Notes: generated by a model from the letters alone, not told the origin. A DNA stretch of 64,000 nt from Aplidium turbinatum (GCA_918807975.1 OU964925.1:2146798-2210797), one strand, 5' to 3'; positions 44,600-55,869 are shown, numbered from the stretch's first letter. Translations and numbers: made by a program.

Positions 44600-47500
44600 A
44601 GAAGTGAAACCCACCGAAGTGCTACACACCACAGGCCAAGAATACCCGGAATGGACCTCGTCAACGAAATCCCTCATGGGAAACATGGCAGTGCTATGTA
44701 CGTAAGATCTGGATCACGCATTAACTCAGTTTCGTCTGATGATAGCAATAACACTGAATGCCTAACTCTCCATCTGCATGGAATAGACGTAACATCTGTC
44801 TATAAGCCCCCAAATGAACCCTTCATACCAAACGATCTGATAGTGCAAAATGGCAGTACGCCTGGCTTGTTTATTGGTGATTTCAACAGCCACAGTTCGA
44901 GCTGGGGCTATAGAAACACCACTAAGGATGGAGATTGGAGAAGCTGTTGGAAAATGGGCTGACGATAATAACTTGCACCTCATACATGACTCCATGCTGC
45001 CTCCTTCCTTTAACAGCGGAAGATGGAAACGAGGCTCAAACCCGGACCTCATCTTTGCAAGTGACTCCATCACTATGGGCTGTGTGAAGCACATATTGGA
45101 TCCAATCCCACATACTCAACATCGCCCAATCTGCCTCCGAATCAAGGCAGTTCTTACTCCAAAGGATGTCCCATATCAACGACGATACAACTTTCGAAAA
45201 GTTAACTGGAAAGGATTTACTTCAGATCTGGACGTTGACTTCGCCAATTTACACACGTCATCAGATAAATACCCTGACTTCATATAGAAGCTGTACGAAG
45301 AGCGTCAAGAAAAAACAGTCCTAGAGGCAGTAGGACACGTTACATCCCTGGTCTGAATTCAGACTCAGCAGACCTCTATGAAGACTATAAAGAAAAGTTC
45401 CAATCAGATCCTTTCTCTCACTCTACAGTTGAAGCAGGAGAAAACGTGATGGCAGCTATCGCCAGCGAAAAGAGAAGAATGTGGCAAGATATGATCGAAT
45501 CCACAGATCTGTCTCACAGCAGTCGGAAAGCCTGGAAAACAATTAAATTGCTGTCGGCCGACTACACTAAGCCAGACCACCACTACACTGTATCTGCCAA
45601 TCAAATTGCCCGTCAACTCCTTCTAAATGGCAAAAGCAAAAATAACATGAAAAAGCAGTCTAAAACCCAGCTAATAAGACTTTAAAATGAACGCAACCCT
45701 CGTCTAACATTTCGGTTTCGGTTCAATTCGGTTTTCGCAACATTTCGGTTCAATCGCTCTCGGATGGCTGCTAAAGTTTTACAACAACTGCCTCAGCTCT
45801 CACCAAATTCCTAAGCTATAGAGAAAAGCCAAAATTATTGCATTGTTGAAACCAGGAAAAGACCCAACTGACCCTAAAAGCTTTCGTCCTATATCTTTGC
45901 TGTGTCATTTGTTCAAGTTGTTTGAAAGGCTGATATTAAACCGATTGCAACCTTTCATAGACGACCAACTCATCAATGAACAAGCAGGTTTCCGATCTGG
46001 TAAATCCTGCACAGGACAACTCTTGAATCTAACACAGCACAGAGAGAATGGGTTTGAAGAGGGTGCCGTCACTGGAGCTGTCTTTGTAGATCTATCGGCA
46101 GCGTATGACACTGTCAACCATCGTCTCCTTATATCAAAGATCCTCAATATCACCGAGAACTTTCGATTCACTAAGCTGATACAATCATTGCTTAGCAATC
46201 GCCGTTTCTATGTTTATTTTTGTGGCAAAAATAGCAGATGGAGACAGCAGAAAAATGGTCTACCACAAGGGAGTGTTTTAGCCCCCATCTTTTGTACAAC
46301 GTTTATACAAACGACCAATAACCAATCCATCCTGGTACAAGAAGCTTCATATACGCTGACGATTTGTGTATAACAACACAACACAAACACTTCACTTCCA
46401 CGGAGAGAGTACTCTGCGATGCTCTGGACGGGTTGACAACATATTACACGGATAACCACCTGCGTGCCAACCCCAATAAAACCCAAGTCTGCGCATTCCA
46501 CCTTAGATCCCGGGATGCATCACGCCAACTAAACATTTCCTGGAATGGAACCAAACTGGCACACTGTATCAATCTCACTTACCTGGGTGTCAAATTAGAT
46601 AGGTCTCTCACATACAAATCCCATATCGAAAAAGTAAGAGCTAAGGTGGCTTCTAGAAATAATATTTTACAGAAACTCGGAAACTCTGATTGGGGTGCCC
46701 TCCCTGACACAATACGGTCAACTGCTTTAGCCTTATGCTATTCTTCTTCTTCCTGTTTTACGTCTCATTTCCTAGAATCAGGGTAGGACGGGGTCTGGCA
46801 AGGCACATCCTCAGTCTCCATTCATCACGATCTAGGGGGCTAGTGTTGGTCATCCGCCACCGCTTTCTGTCATCGTTTACGTTGTCACTCCATGTCTTCC
46901 TGGGACGTCCAGGCTTCTTTGTCCTAGCTACTGGCACATCTCGGAATTGATTTATCTATCCGCTGCTCCTTTCAACATGTCCAAACCAGCGGAGACGGTT
47001 GAATCGGAGGTCATCTTCAATCTTTCGCAAGCCTAGCCTGGCGAGTAGAGTGTCTGAGCTGGTGTAGCCTACTAGTTCTCTTGCGGTCTGATGTTGCAGA
47101 TCCACCGTATCATTGCGTTGTCATTTCGTTTGATTCTTCCCAGTAGCCTACCTCTTTCGTTACAGCCCAGCATTCACTAGAAAACAACATCACACTCTTG
47201 ACACAGCTGTTGTAGACCCTGCCTTTACTGGAAAGGGGGATATCTTTGTTGGTGAGTATGGGCAGTAGTTGTTTGAATTTAGCCCAGGCTGTCTTCACTT
47301 TGGTAGTGGAGTTGAGGACGGTACCTCCACCTGCACTGAGCATGTCACCTTAGTAACAGAAAGCGTCTACCACTTCTAACTTTCCATCATCTATTTGGAT
47401 GTCAGTGATAGTTCTACCCTCTATGGGCCGGGCTTCTCCTGCACATCTTTTACACTTGAAGGATGGGTCGGGTTTCAGACCTCCTCTTAGGCCACTGCAC

Positions 47501-48715
47501 TTTTTGTGAACCCAGAGGAGGCAAGTGTGGCATTGGATGGAGTTTGTGCCCACACCGGCCCTACACACAGCACAAGGGTAGCGTCCTGAGTCTTTAAGTC
47601 GATGCAACTCCTTTCCGCTTATCATGATCTTGGTTTTGGCCATGTTGACCTTTAGGCCTATGGCAGCCAAGCCGTCCTTCCAAATCCTCAACCTTTCCAC
47701 AAGCTCGTCTAGGCATTCAGAGATGATGATCAGGTCGTCAGCATAGAGGAGTTCCCAAGAACAACCCGTGCGGAAGTCACATGACAGTGCCTCGAGTACT
47801 ATAATGAATAGTAGGCTACAGGGCTGAGGACAGACCCCTGATGCAAACCAACTTTGACTTCGAAGTCGTCACTGTGACTGTCTCCTACACGTACTTTGCA
47901 TTTAGTTCGCTTGTACATACCCTGAACAAGTCTGACAATCCACTCATTCACTCCAAGCTTCCTCATGGACCACCAGAGAACCTCCCTTGGGACCTATTCG
48001 GTTGCAGAATATGCTTGCCCAGTGTGGGAACGCTCAGCACATGCCAAGAAAATTGACCCCATATTGAACCAAAGCTGCCGTCTGATTACAGGTTGTCTCA
48101 AGCCAACCAACATCACGTCGCTGCACATTCTGTCTGGAATTGCTCTCCCCAACATCAGAAGAAGCGTGACCAGCAGAAAGGAAAGATCTTGTCAGGACAT
48201 AGATTTGAGACACCCACTGTATGGCCAAACTCCAGCACACATGCGTCTGAAGTCAAGAAAAAGTTTCCTTGCTTCAGTTGTCCCATTAGGTCAAGACGAT
48301 GTCGCCGCCAATGTGCGGGTTCAACTATGGCAGGCGGGACTCACAACCCATGGAGAGCCTTCCTCCCAAAAACGTGAACCGTGGAAGTATTGGCGATGCC
48401 TCAACCTCTTAAGAACTGGTATTGGCAGGTGTAAAACCTTGATGAGACACTGGGGATATTCCATCGGGAGCACAAGTTGCAAATGCGAACAGGAGCAAAC
48501 GATGCAACATCTACTCGAATGCCCTGACCTAAAAGCAAGGTGCTCTGCACAGGATTTGGCCGAGTTCAGCGATAGAGCAAGAGCCTGCGTGATGCTCTGG
48601 GCTACGGCCGTGTGACACACGATGAAGCAGAAAAAGAAATCAAACAGTTTGTAGCAGTGAAAAACTATGACGTCGCACATAGCGCATTGTGATGCGTATA
48701 TTTTTGACAGGATAG
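44600..48715 (+). pseudogene. APE-type LINE, nearly full ORF2, split by another LINE
   Basis: Plus-strand segments run in order. Endonuclease (about 44650-45280): FIGDFNSHSSSWGYRN, WADDNNLHLIHD, GSNPDLIFASDS and TQHRPICL. A short linker follows. Reverse transcriptase (about 45843-46730): SFRPISLLCHLFKLFERLIL, EQAGFRSGKS, AVFVDLSAAYDTVNHRLL (catalytic Asp), NGLPQGSVLAP, and the YADDL box in the adjacent frame near 46355. Thumb: LTYLGVKLDRSLTYKSHIEK. After the insertion at 46744-47993, the C-terminal domain follows (48003-48615): YSVAEYACPVWERSAH and CKCEQEQTMQHLLECPDL. A chain of frame changes and stops and a shortened linker near 45680-45840 make it inactive. Its C-terminal half resembles the A2 family. 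Confidence 0.88.
46744..47993 (-). pseudogene. Second LINE (different clade), 5'-truncated, inserted in the first
   Basis: Minus-strand motifs in order: LPREVLWWSMRKLGVNEWIV and VGLHQGSVLSP (about 47990-47820), ELLYADDLIIISECLDELVE (about 47750), and WKDGLAAIGLKVNMAKTKIM. Next comes a Cys-rich finger CAVCRAGVGTNSIQCHTC...HKKC, then VYNSCVKSVMLFSSECWAVT, LRFNRLRWFGHVERS and GRPRKTWSDNV. The 3' end is a (gaa)n tail. The 6-bp word 'ctattc' at 46738-46743 and 47994-47999 is the likely target duplication. This reverse transcriptase with an embedded PHD-like finger is common in marine invertebrates; I do not assign its clade. Confidence 0.85.
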
Positions 48716-49059
48716 CCTACGTAGTTTGGCATTGTCTGCGAGTCGAACTTTCCAAGCAAAAACCTCAAAAGTTGTGCAACAAAATAAAAGTTCAGTTCAG
48801 TTCAGTTGTTTTTTTATTTCTGACCATCATATCAAAACAATACACGTCAACATAGCAAAGGTCAATAAAAAGGTAGAAGCGACAAAACGCGAACGTTAAA
48901 ACGTGCTTGTGATCGAAGTAAGTTATTGAGTTGAAAAAAATTTGGCACGGTCGCAACACCTTCAGAAAAATTTAAGATATAAAGGGAAAATAAAAAAATA
49001 AAAAAAGTTACAAAACAAATAAACATATATAGGCTATAACTTTATTAGCCTACATAACT

Positions 49060-49365
49060 TTAGCTGATATATTGAAGATTTGTATGGACAGTTGCTATGA
49101 AGATCGGCCATGGTGCGTTATCAAGAGTGCTGATGGTCGTAAGGGGAACACGTCTTGATGCGTTTAGCTCATAGCAAAGAGCAAGGCAGGCAAAGAAAAC
49201 CCCACAAAGAAATCCTACCACGGGCAAAGCCATTTCAAGCGCAACACACCAGGCCTTGCACGACTCACAAAATAGATAGGCTATAACTTGACGACATGAA
49301 ACAATGACAAAAAACAAATAAATCAAACTAGCAAAAAACAACATCATCATCTTGCGGAAATTCAA
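49060..49365 (-). CDS. R1-encoded hydrophobic protein, 101 aa, copy B
   Basis: The frame is identical to that at 5155-5460 except for two adjacent residues (ALEIS in copy A, ALEMA here). Two hydrophobic segments suggest a two-pass membrane protein. It sits 5' of a long A/T-rich 3' region and the R1 tail in minus orientation. No promoter or family could be assigned. Conservation in a third, much older copy is the main reason to consider it real. Confidence 0.4.
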   Translation of the reverse strand: MNFRKMMMLFFASLIYLFFVIVSCRQVIAYLFCESCKAWCVALEMALPVVGFLCGVFFACLALCYELNASRRVPLTTISTLDNAPWPIFIATVHTNLQYIS

Positions 49366-49709
49366 TTATACCCAGGGAAGTTATGTCTTAAAGATATCAA
49401 GCGTGCTTTGATAAAAGTTGCGTTGATAAAGCGATAATTTTAGACCCCTGTCAGCTAAACTTGCCACTTCCACACCGATCCAACGTTGGCTAACGTTGAA
49501 TTAATGCAAAAATGACAGTCATCGCCAACTGGAATGTAGTAGTGGTATGTCCCAGTCAGGGCCGGATTAAGGTTTTATGGGGCCCTGGGCTGAGCTGAAA
49601 GTGGGGGCCCTTATCAAGTGACATTTTTCGCTAAAAATTAATGGTGGAGTGGGGCTACGATACGGGCCCAGTTGCTTGTATCGGTTTCACGGAGTCCCAA
49701 ACAGCGGAT

Positions 49710-50399
49710 CAGTGGCGTAGCCAGAGAAAAATTTTTGGGGGGGGGCGAAATATTTGATGAATTGAAGAGAACAACAAAGTGTTTGATTTAAAGCCATCGC
49801 TACTTGATGTGCAGTGGCGTATCCTGGTGGGTTGAAGCAATAAAAGTGGTAGGGGAGTTAGAGCGTGCCGAAGGCACGCGTATTCTAGGGGGGTCCGGGG
49901 GCATGCTCCCCTGGAAAAATTTTGAAAAATTACACTCAAATAATGGATTATAGCGCTTTCTGAAAACACTTTTAGGGTAATATTTGTATGAAATTTATTA
50001 GCAGATAAACAGCTATTAACTTATTAAAGATAGCTCTTACACACGAACGGGCAAAAACTGCGGCTAAATAAGAGAACACCAAAAATTCAGCTACACAAAA
50101 ACTCAAATACTACACAAAAACCCAACAGAGTAAGCCATTCTGAAATTGCTTCCACAAGTTAGTTCAAAGAAACGTAAATCGCGTAAATTTTGCGCGATTT
50201 ACGATTTGCAAAATTTATTGGTGTCTTTCTGTGTGTCTGAAACAAATCCTTGGGGGTGTTAAAAGCCAGATGTCTTGGAAAACGATATAAATTTCTACAA
50301 ACTTCATTATATTTTCAACAAAGGGCTCAACTTCGAAATCCAAACTTGGAAAATTTGGGGAGGCATGGCCTCTTTCGCCCCACCCTGGCTATGCCTATG
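49710..50399. mobile_element. hAT MITE, CAGTGGCGTAGC end (690 bp)
   Basis: The left end 'cagtggcgtagccag' pairs with the right end 'ccctggctatgcctatg', and 'cgaaa'/'tttcg' G/C-rich blocks lie just inside. The perfect 8-bp duplication is 'cagcggat' (49702-49709 and 50400-50407). It is nested in the hAT at 49557-52895. A second 'cagtggcgtatcctgg' start near 49812 suggests an internal duplicate or a further nested copy. Confidence 0.88.
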
Positions 50400-51248
50400 C
50401 AGCGGATCACCTTCTTGTTTGCCCTCGGCTCGGTGCAGTAGGTGGGACCTGTCAGTGTATAACTCCGTTGCGGAAGAATGTGTCAATCTGTGGTGTATCA
50501 ACGAACTTTAGAAGACTCGATAGAAGAAGAAGAACTGCATTATATCTAACTGACCATCTTGTATCAGATAATGTCTTCAAAACAGGAAACCATCTAGGAA
50601 TTTTGGATGGACTTGCCAACGATGAGTAGACGAGACGAGCCATGAATAAAGGCTTTGCAACAATTCAAAAAGCTCAGCGGCAGAACGGCATGTTTCTACA
50701 GGACATTTAGGCTACCGATTAACCCTTAAACGCCTATGTGGGTCTCTAGTGACCCGAGCTGTCTTTACTTCTCCCATATCTCTTGGGACGTCTAGCCATA
50801 TTCTGTGTGACTTCCAGTATTCTCAAAGCATTTATTCTTCTCCCATTTCACATTTATAATTTTAAAAATATTCCACTGGTAAAATAGTTACTGCTGTTTT
50901 AGAAAAAAAAACTTATAGGGTCTCTAGAGACCCATGTTAGGTAATAGTGCAATTTTTTTGAATAACAGTTTACTTTGCCAGCAGTAACTCTTTAAAGTAG
51001 GCTACCACAAACATTAAACTTAATTCGTATAATAAATAAACCATAAAGCAACTTCCTATCTTTTCAATTATTGGTGAAAGTTTTGTATAGTTGAAAATAG
51101 GCGAGAACTTCCCGTTTAATTTGTTACAAAAAAGACGAAAAGGGTTGGATCAAGCTTGTTTGGTTTTAGTGCCAGGTAAACGTTAGTATCGTATGTGCCA
51201 AGTAAAAACAAAGTTGTAGTTTTACTATCAACTATGCATAATGATAGC

Positions 51249-51513
51249 CACAGCCGGATTTAGCTGATGGGGGGTTCGGGGCACTTTTAGATCGGGGGGG
51301 GGGGGGGGGGGGGGGGGCGCGCAAAACAAAACACCCCTACGTCTACAGTAGCATTAATCCAGCACTGCATTGCACAGCATTTTGAAGAAACTTCAAAGAC
51401 TGAAAGAAAAAAATAATAATAACATAAAATCACATTTTTCCACGTAGGGGGCTCTTCAAAAGTCGGGGGGGCCAGGGGCACCTGCACCCTCTGCCCTCCT
51501 AAATCCGGGCTTG
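51249..51513. mobile_element. hAT MITE (265 bp) inside piggyBac
   Basis: Left 'cacagccggatttagctgat' and right 'ctcctaaatccgggcttg' are the inverted ends of the same MITE family as 56530-56797, in the opposite orientation. The perfect 8-bp duplication is 'atgatagc' (51241-51248 and 51514-51521). It contains a run of 24 G (51294-51317). Confidence 0.88.
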
Positions 51514-51551
51514 ATGATAGCAAAGTTGATGCAGATAAAGGTTTACCTGAC

Positions 51552-52049
51552 ATGATACAAGACTATAATGCTACTAAAGCAGCTGTTGACAAAGTTGACC
51601 AACTTTGTCACAACTACTGTGTGCAGAAAAGAACAAATCGCTGGCCACTTGCCTACTTCTACAACTGCCTCAATATTGCGGGTATCAATAGCATGGTGGT
51701 CTTCCGAGCTAAATTTCCAGGAAGGGAAAAAGAAGCAAGTCATTGACGCCAAATATTTCTGGCAAACTTAGGTATGAGTTTGCTTCATCCATGGCTACAA
51801 CGTCGAGTGCAAGTAAAACAGCTTCCAAGAGCTGCTAAACTATCGCTGCAAAAATGTGGATACAAAATTGACATCGACTCTTCTCAATCATCAGTTACAC
51901 ATGGGGGTGGAAAGCGTAAAAGACGGCGGTGCCACATCTGTCCATCTTCTCTGGATCGTAAAACACCTCATGTGTGCGAGGAATGTAATGAGCCGTGTTG
52001 TATCGATCACCTACAAGTCACGGTTTTATGCTCCTACTGTGCTGCATGA
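51552..52049 (+). pseudogene. piggyBac transposase, C-terminal part
   Basis: 51552-51746 reads MIQDYNATKAAVDKVDQLCH and RTNRWPLAYFYNCLNIAGIN, the 'P..I.DYN..KGGVD..DQ.C..Y' and 'RRWP...F...LDIA..NA' blocks around the last catalytic Asp of piggyBac transposases. 51774-52049 gives the C-terminal cysteine-rich domain: RRRCHIC...CEECNEPCCIDHLQ, then CSYC. Two frames are needed, and the N-terminal half with the other catalytic Asp residues is absent, so it is inactive. Confidence 0.9.
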
Positions 52050-53072
52050 TTCTTGTGCTTAGCGTCATCATGGCTAGGCTACCACATTAGAGCACCTAGT
52101 AGCCTAGTAGAAAATTGCAGTTAGGCTAATTGCTTTTCTTTCACTAACTTTAGAATTTGTTGAGTTTTGAAGTTATAAGTTATAATATTTCAAGTTGCAT
52201 TATTTCAATTCTTTTCTGTTGTTAACAGTTTGCAGTGTTGATCTTAAATTCAGTTACTTTTGCACAAAGAAAAAAATTTACATTTGCAATTATTGCAAAT
52301 TTTGTTAGTTTTTTTCGAAGTATTATGCTTTGGAGTGTATAATAGTGAAATTGCAACACAGTAATTTGTTTCATAACCATATTTAAGAAAGATGTACAAA
52401 TTGAAAGATAAAGCAATACCCTTTAACAGGCCGGGTCATTTGAGACCCAGATAGGTAGGCCTAATAACGGTTGGTGAAACACATAGGCGTTTAAGGGTTA
52501 AACTAAGTGAATGTGCTGTGCAAGGGACATAATGAGCTACACTACATTTCTCGCACAGAAGAGCTTGAAGACCGTTATACTTGCCACTCATATTGGCAGC
52601 ATTATCATAACTTTGACCCGTAATCCGTACCATTTTCGGATATGAAAGTATCAAATAAATATGTTTTTTGTTAACAAAACGAAGAAAAATTGAATAACTG
52701 GGGCTGGGCAGGGGTGCTGCAGCACCGCAGCACATATGGGTGAGCTGCCCTTGCTTGTTTGAGATACGAATTAAAGCAGTAATCTCCAGCTGTGCAACTA
52801 AAAAAATTAGTAGATTTTTTTCTTTGAGGTGGGGGCCCCCTAAAGTGGGGGCCTTGGGCTTCAGCCCAGTCCGCCCCCCCCTTAATCCGGCACTGGTCCC
52901 AGTAATATGATAAGTTTGGGTTACCGTATAATTTACACGTTAAACCATATTAAAGTGACAAAAAATATCCAATTTGGCATATTACGTTAAAAAATAGATA
53001 AACAATCAGGCAATAGCATGACGATGCAGTCCAAGATATTGAGATAAAACAACTGGTTTCATTATTCATACT

Positions 53073-53105
53073 AAGTCAAGTCAAGTCAAGTCAAGTCAAG
53101 TCAAT
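53073..53105. repeat. (agtca)n microsatellite, possible LINE tail
   Basis: Six to seven tandem 'agtca' units followed by 'atttattttg'. Read on the minus strand this is an A-rich end plus a (ttgac)n tail, as left by some LINEs. The sequence to about 53300 may be that LINE's 3' UTR, but no coding part is recognised. Confidence 0.55.
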
Positions 53106-53885
53106 TTATTTTGTTTTAACAGCGCCATATATTAACAAATAATCAGAGTAAAATGTAATTGTCAAAACAATGCATTGTACAACTGTTGGTTAGATTATGG
53201 CGCAATCAGGATGGTAGCGAAAGACCATAAGCAGTCATCTAGTCAGCCACCACCCCATCACAGTAAATCTAACTACACATTCATACACACTAGTGTGCAG
53301 AGGCAGGCACACTACTTCATTGAATAAAAAGGGTTCGCCACTGAGATTGAAAAACAACTACTGTTGGTTTGAATCTGCATTCTCAGACTGAGTAAGCCGA
53401 GGATGAAGATTCAAACCAACGACCAAGAATTGACCAACCACCAATAATTAGTGATTGTGTGCTATAATAGGCTACAGCACTTGCGAAAGTTTTCCTGAAA
53501 TAACGAGGAAAAACGTGGATACCACCACCGAATTGCAACAAGTGGTCTATCAAGTTAAATTAAGACAATATACCATCAGACAGAGCTATATGTAGCACCA
53601 AATAGTATGGTGTATGACCTTTCTGATTAACAGGACAAGTGACTATTAACACTAACAGTTTGGCATTTTTTTTGGCAGTTTTTTTTAAAACCCTGAAAAA
53701 TTTGGCAGTTTTTATGAAACATTTGGCAGGCAAAGCTATTTTGGATCTGGCAACCCTGGTTAAGGCTGTAAAAAAAGTTGCAAAATTTTTCTTGTGATAA
53801 GTGACATTGTGAATTAGATAATTTTGTAACTGACTTATCAACTACGGTATTTAATTAGATGTCTATTAGTTATTGGAATGTTTGT
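53106..53885. other. Mostly unrecognised; SINE-A tail near 53395-53440
   Basis: 'gccgaggatgaagattcaaa' + 'ccaacgacc' near 53395-53430 matches the SINE-A tail. The rest shows no gene or repeat I can support. Confidence 0.4.
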
Positions 53886-53891
53886 AATAAC

Positions 53892-54706
53892 TAGGGCCAT
53901 TTTTATATGACCTTAAAAAATCAATAATATGACTTTATTTTTTGGAAAATATGACTTTATATGACTTTATGTGAAAATCGTTTATTTTTACATACGAACA
54001 ACGTCACTCACGGAACTAAAGAGTAAAACATACGCAACATAACAGTAATACATATCCATTTTTATTTCAAACCACTGTTGTAGTACAGTTTCATGTAGTG
54101 TGGAATGTTAGAGTCTTTGAAATTACGATTTGGACGTAAAAATGACCTTAGTAAGGAAAATGAGCGCTCCACAGACGCTGATGTGGGTTGACACTTCTGC
54201 AGTTTTGCATAAAGCGCTGGTGAAATGTGTTGTCTTTGTAGCTCCATAATTTGTTTCACATCGTTTTTGTCCAATTGCTTCTTAATGTAATTTTTGAGCT
54301 CAAGCGGATCTTTTCCGAAATCAAGGGCATTTAGATCAGCATGGGCCTCTTTGATGGTGTACGTACAACTTTCCGTTTTGAGTATTTAGTTGACCTCAAT
54401 GTGTGACCTCATACAGTTTGCCTTCGTTCAATCAGAAATTGCCTTACTTTCTTAGTGCTTAATTGCTTCACCGCTTAAATTGGTATTTTTTATTTAAAGT
54501 ATACAACGGTATGACTCTATAACTCAAAAATATGACTATATAACTTAAAAAGCTGATTTATGACCTAACCAGGAAAATATGACTTTATATGACTTCATAA
54601 CTTTCTTAATATACCTCATAGGGATGCGGTTTTTGCGTTAAAATTGATTTCACGACTTACTGATGCATAGAAAAAAATATGACTTTAATGACTTTAAATG
54701 GCCCTA
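53892..54706 (-). mobile_element. hAT element with dimerisation-domain remnant (815 bp)
   Basis: Inverted ends 'tagggccatttttatatgac' and 'gactttaaatggcccta' with a perfect 8-bp duplication 'gtaataac' (53884-53891 and 54707-54714). The minus-strand frame 54274-54062 reads CQPTSASVERSFSLLRSFLR, the 'P.S.A.VER.FS' core of the hAT C-terminal dimerisation domain. Repeated 'atatgacttta' words fill both subterminal regions. It is an internally deleted copy. Confidence 0.93.
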
Positions 54707-55009
54707 GTAATAACACTTCAAACTTAATTGTTTGCTTCTTTTGCTATAATGTCAAAAGAAAAATATGTTTGTCATTGTTTCTTTTACAAAAATTACTTCT
54801 TGAAAAAGTATAACTTGCATACAGAATACTTTGATGATCAAGAAATCTATGCTTCAACGAAGCAGGTTTGTAAAATACTACTACTACAGTATTATAGCCG
54901 ATGCAGCCTTTGATGAACTGGGCTAGATGCTCAGTTTGTAAATTTTCCTATGTCCCTTTGTCATGCAGTAGTACTCTGTATTCTTGGTTGGCTGATTGAT
55001 TTCCTTGAA

Positions 55010-55500
55010 AATTAGATACAATTACAAATGTTCGTTTTCTGCCACAGATTTTTGAATTCGTTTTTTCTGATGGTGTGACCGAGAAATTTGAGTTGCCTTT
55101 GAGTTTCTTATTTTGTTGCCTGGTTTAAAACTTCTGCATTTGTGATGTGATCACTATATAAATCTGGAACATTCTTCTGTAAAACCACATTTCAGCGGCT
55201 TTAATGTTACGCTTAGTTTATGTGTTGAAGGTCCATGTTTCACAACCATGTGACCACACCAACACTTTGAGAAGTTGCACCATCAGAGGTATAGAAAGCT
55301 TGTGATCAAATTAGAATAGGTTGTAGTCTATTAAAAGCGTCTTTGGCTAGACCTATTCTTCTTCTTCGTATCTCTTTCTTACATCGTGCGTCCGCTGTTA
55401 AGAGAAAACCAAGATAGTTGAAAGAAGACACTTGTTCAATTGTGTTGCCTCCCTGGTAAAGTGCAAAGTGGGGTTCAGGACTTTGTTTACAGAGAGAAGT
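55010..55500 (-). pseudogene. LINE reverse transcriptase C-terminal fragment
   Basis: Minus strand: QVSSFNYLGFLLTADARCKK and EIRRRRIGLAKDAFNRLQPI (about 55445-55310), then 'HGCETWTFNT' and 'AAEMWFYRRMFQI' (about 55260-55150). These are the 'YLG...T.DG.C..EI..RI..A..AF', 'GCETW' and 'E.W..RR' blocks downstream of the YADD box in many LINEs. A SINE-A copy abuts it at 55572. The clade differs from the LINEs at 44600. Confidence 0.78.
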
Positions 55501-55571
55501 GTCTTTGAAAGTGTCTTGAAAAAGTGTCTTGAGCTTTAGCCTAGGTAAAATTATTATATATGTTATGTACA

Positions 55572-55862
55572 TTGATTTGATTGATTGAATCTTTATCCAC
55601 GGACTGGGACAGCTTCTTGCAGAGCTTAATCCTGACAGTTTCGCATACTTGTAGAGGCTTTGAATCACTGACGCAGGCCCGGTCACTGAGATTGACAGAG
55701 TGAAGTTTCCGATTGTTGAAGTCTTGTTGCAGGGAACTATTCCATCCATTAGATGCCGCTGAATGGAGAGCTGTCCTTAACGTGCGTTGCTCAAGCACAC
55801 ACCCCGAGAGTCGAACCAGCGCAGCTTGATCTTGAAGCTTCTTCGTTCCAGAAGTGACGACA
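55572..55862 (-). repeat. SINE-A, full length
   Basis: Minus-strand copy: tail 'attgattgaatctttatcca', then 'cttgtagaggctttgaatca', 'ctattccatccattagatgc' and head 'gagagtcgaaccagcgcagc' + 'ttgatcttgaag' on the plus strand. Confidence 0.9.
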
Positions 55863-55869
55863 CGTTCCA

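Larger units (their letters stand above)
50723..52497 (+). mobile_element. piggyBac element (1.8 kb)
   Basis: TTAA at 50719-50722 and 52498-52501 flanks inverted ends 'cccttaaacgcctatgtg' and 'cacataggcgtttaaggg'. A 'gggtctctagtgaccc'-like word lies inside the left end and 'gggtcatttgagaccc' inside the right. It carries the C-terminal part of a piggyBac transposase (51552-52049) and a nested hAT MITE (51249-51513). It interrupts the hAT transposase between its 'PCTAHSLSL' and 'STHRW' parts. Confidence 0.95.
49557..52895 (-). mobile_element. hAT element (3.3 kb) hosting three insertions
   Basis: Ends 'cagggccggattaagg' and 'ccttaatccggcactg' (right end read as '...cccttaatccggcactg') are inverted, with the perfect 8-bp duplication 'gtcccagt' (49549-49556 and 52896-52903). 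The transposase is on the minus strand. 52735-52500 contains ITGQSYDNAANMSGKYNGLQ and YVPCTAHSLSL. After the piggyBac insertion, 'ELFELLQSLYSWLVSSTHRW' and, at about 50590-50520, LKTLSDTRWSVRYNAVLL follow. This is the 'GQ.YD.AANM.G...G.Q', 'PC.AH.LNL' and 'SLSDTRW' signature of DUF4371/ZMYM-associated hAT transposases. The C-terminal domain is missing. Confidence 0.9.
48790..53058 (-). repeat. Repeat R1, copy B, split by a hAT nest
   Basis: 48790-49556 and 52904-53058 together reproduce copy A (4881-5807) from end to end. The 8-bp duplication of the inserted hAT lies exactly at the break. It has the same (gttca)n-type tail at the left and 'aactggtt' at the right. It carries the 101-aa frame at 49060-49365. 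Confidence 0.85.

Noticed and set aside
49557-52895. A CRISPR-like or phage-derived explanation for the short repeats and nested ends
   Set aside because: The repeats are target duplications and terminal inverted repeats of known eukaryotic transposon superfamilies. There are no spaced direct repeats or cas-like genes.
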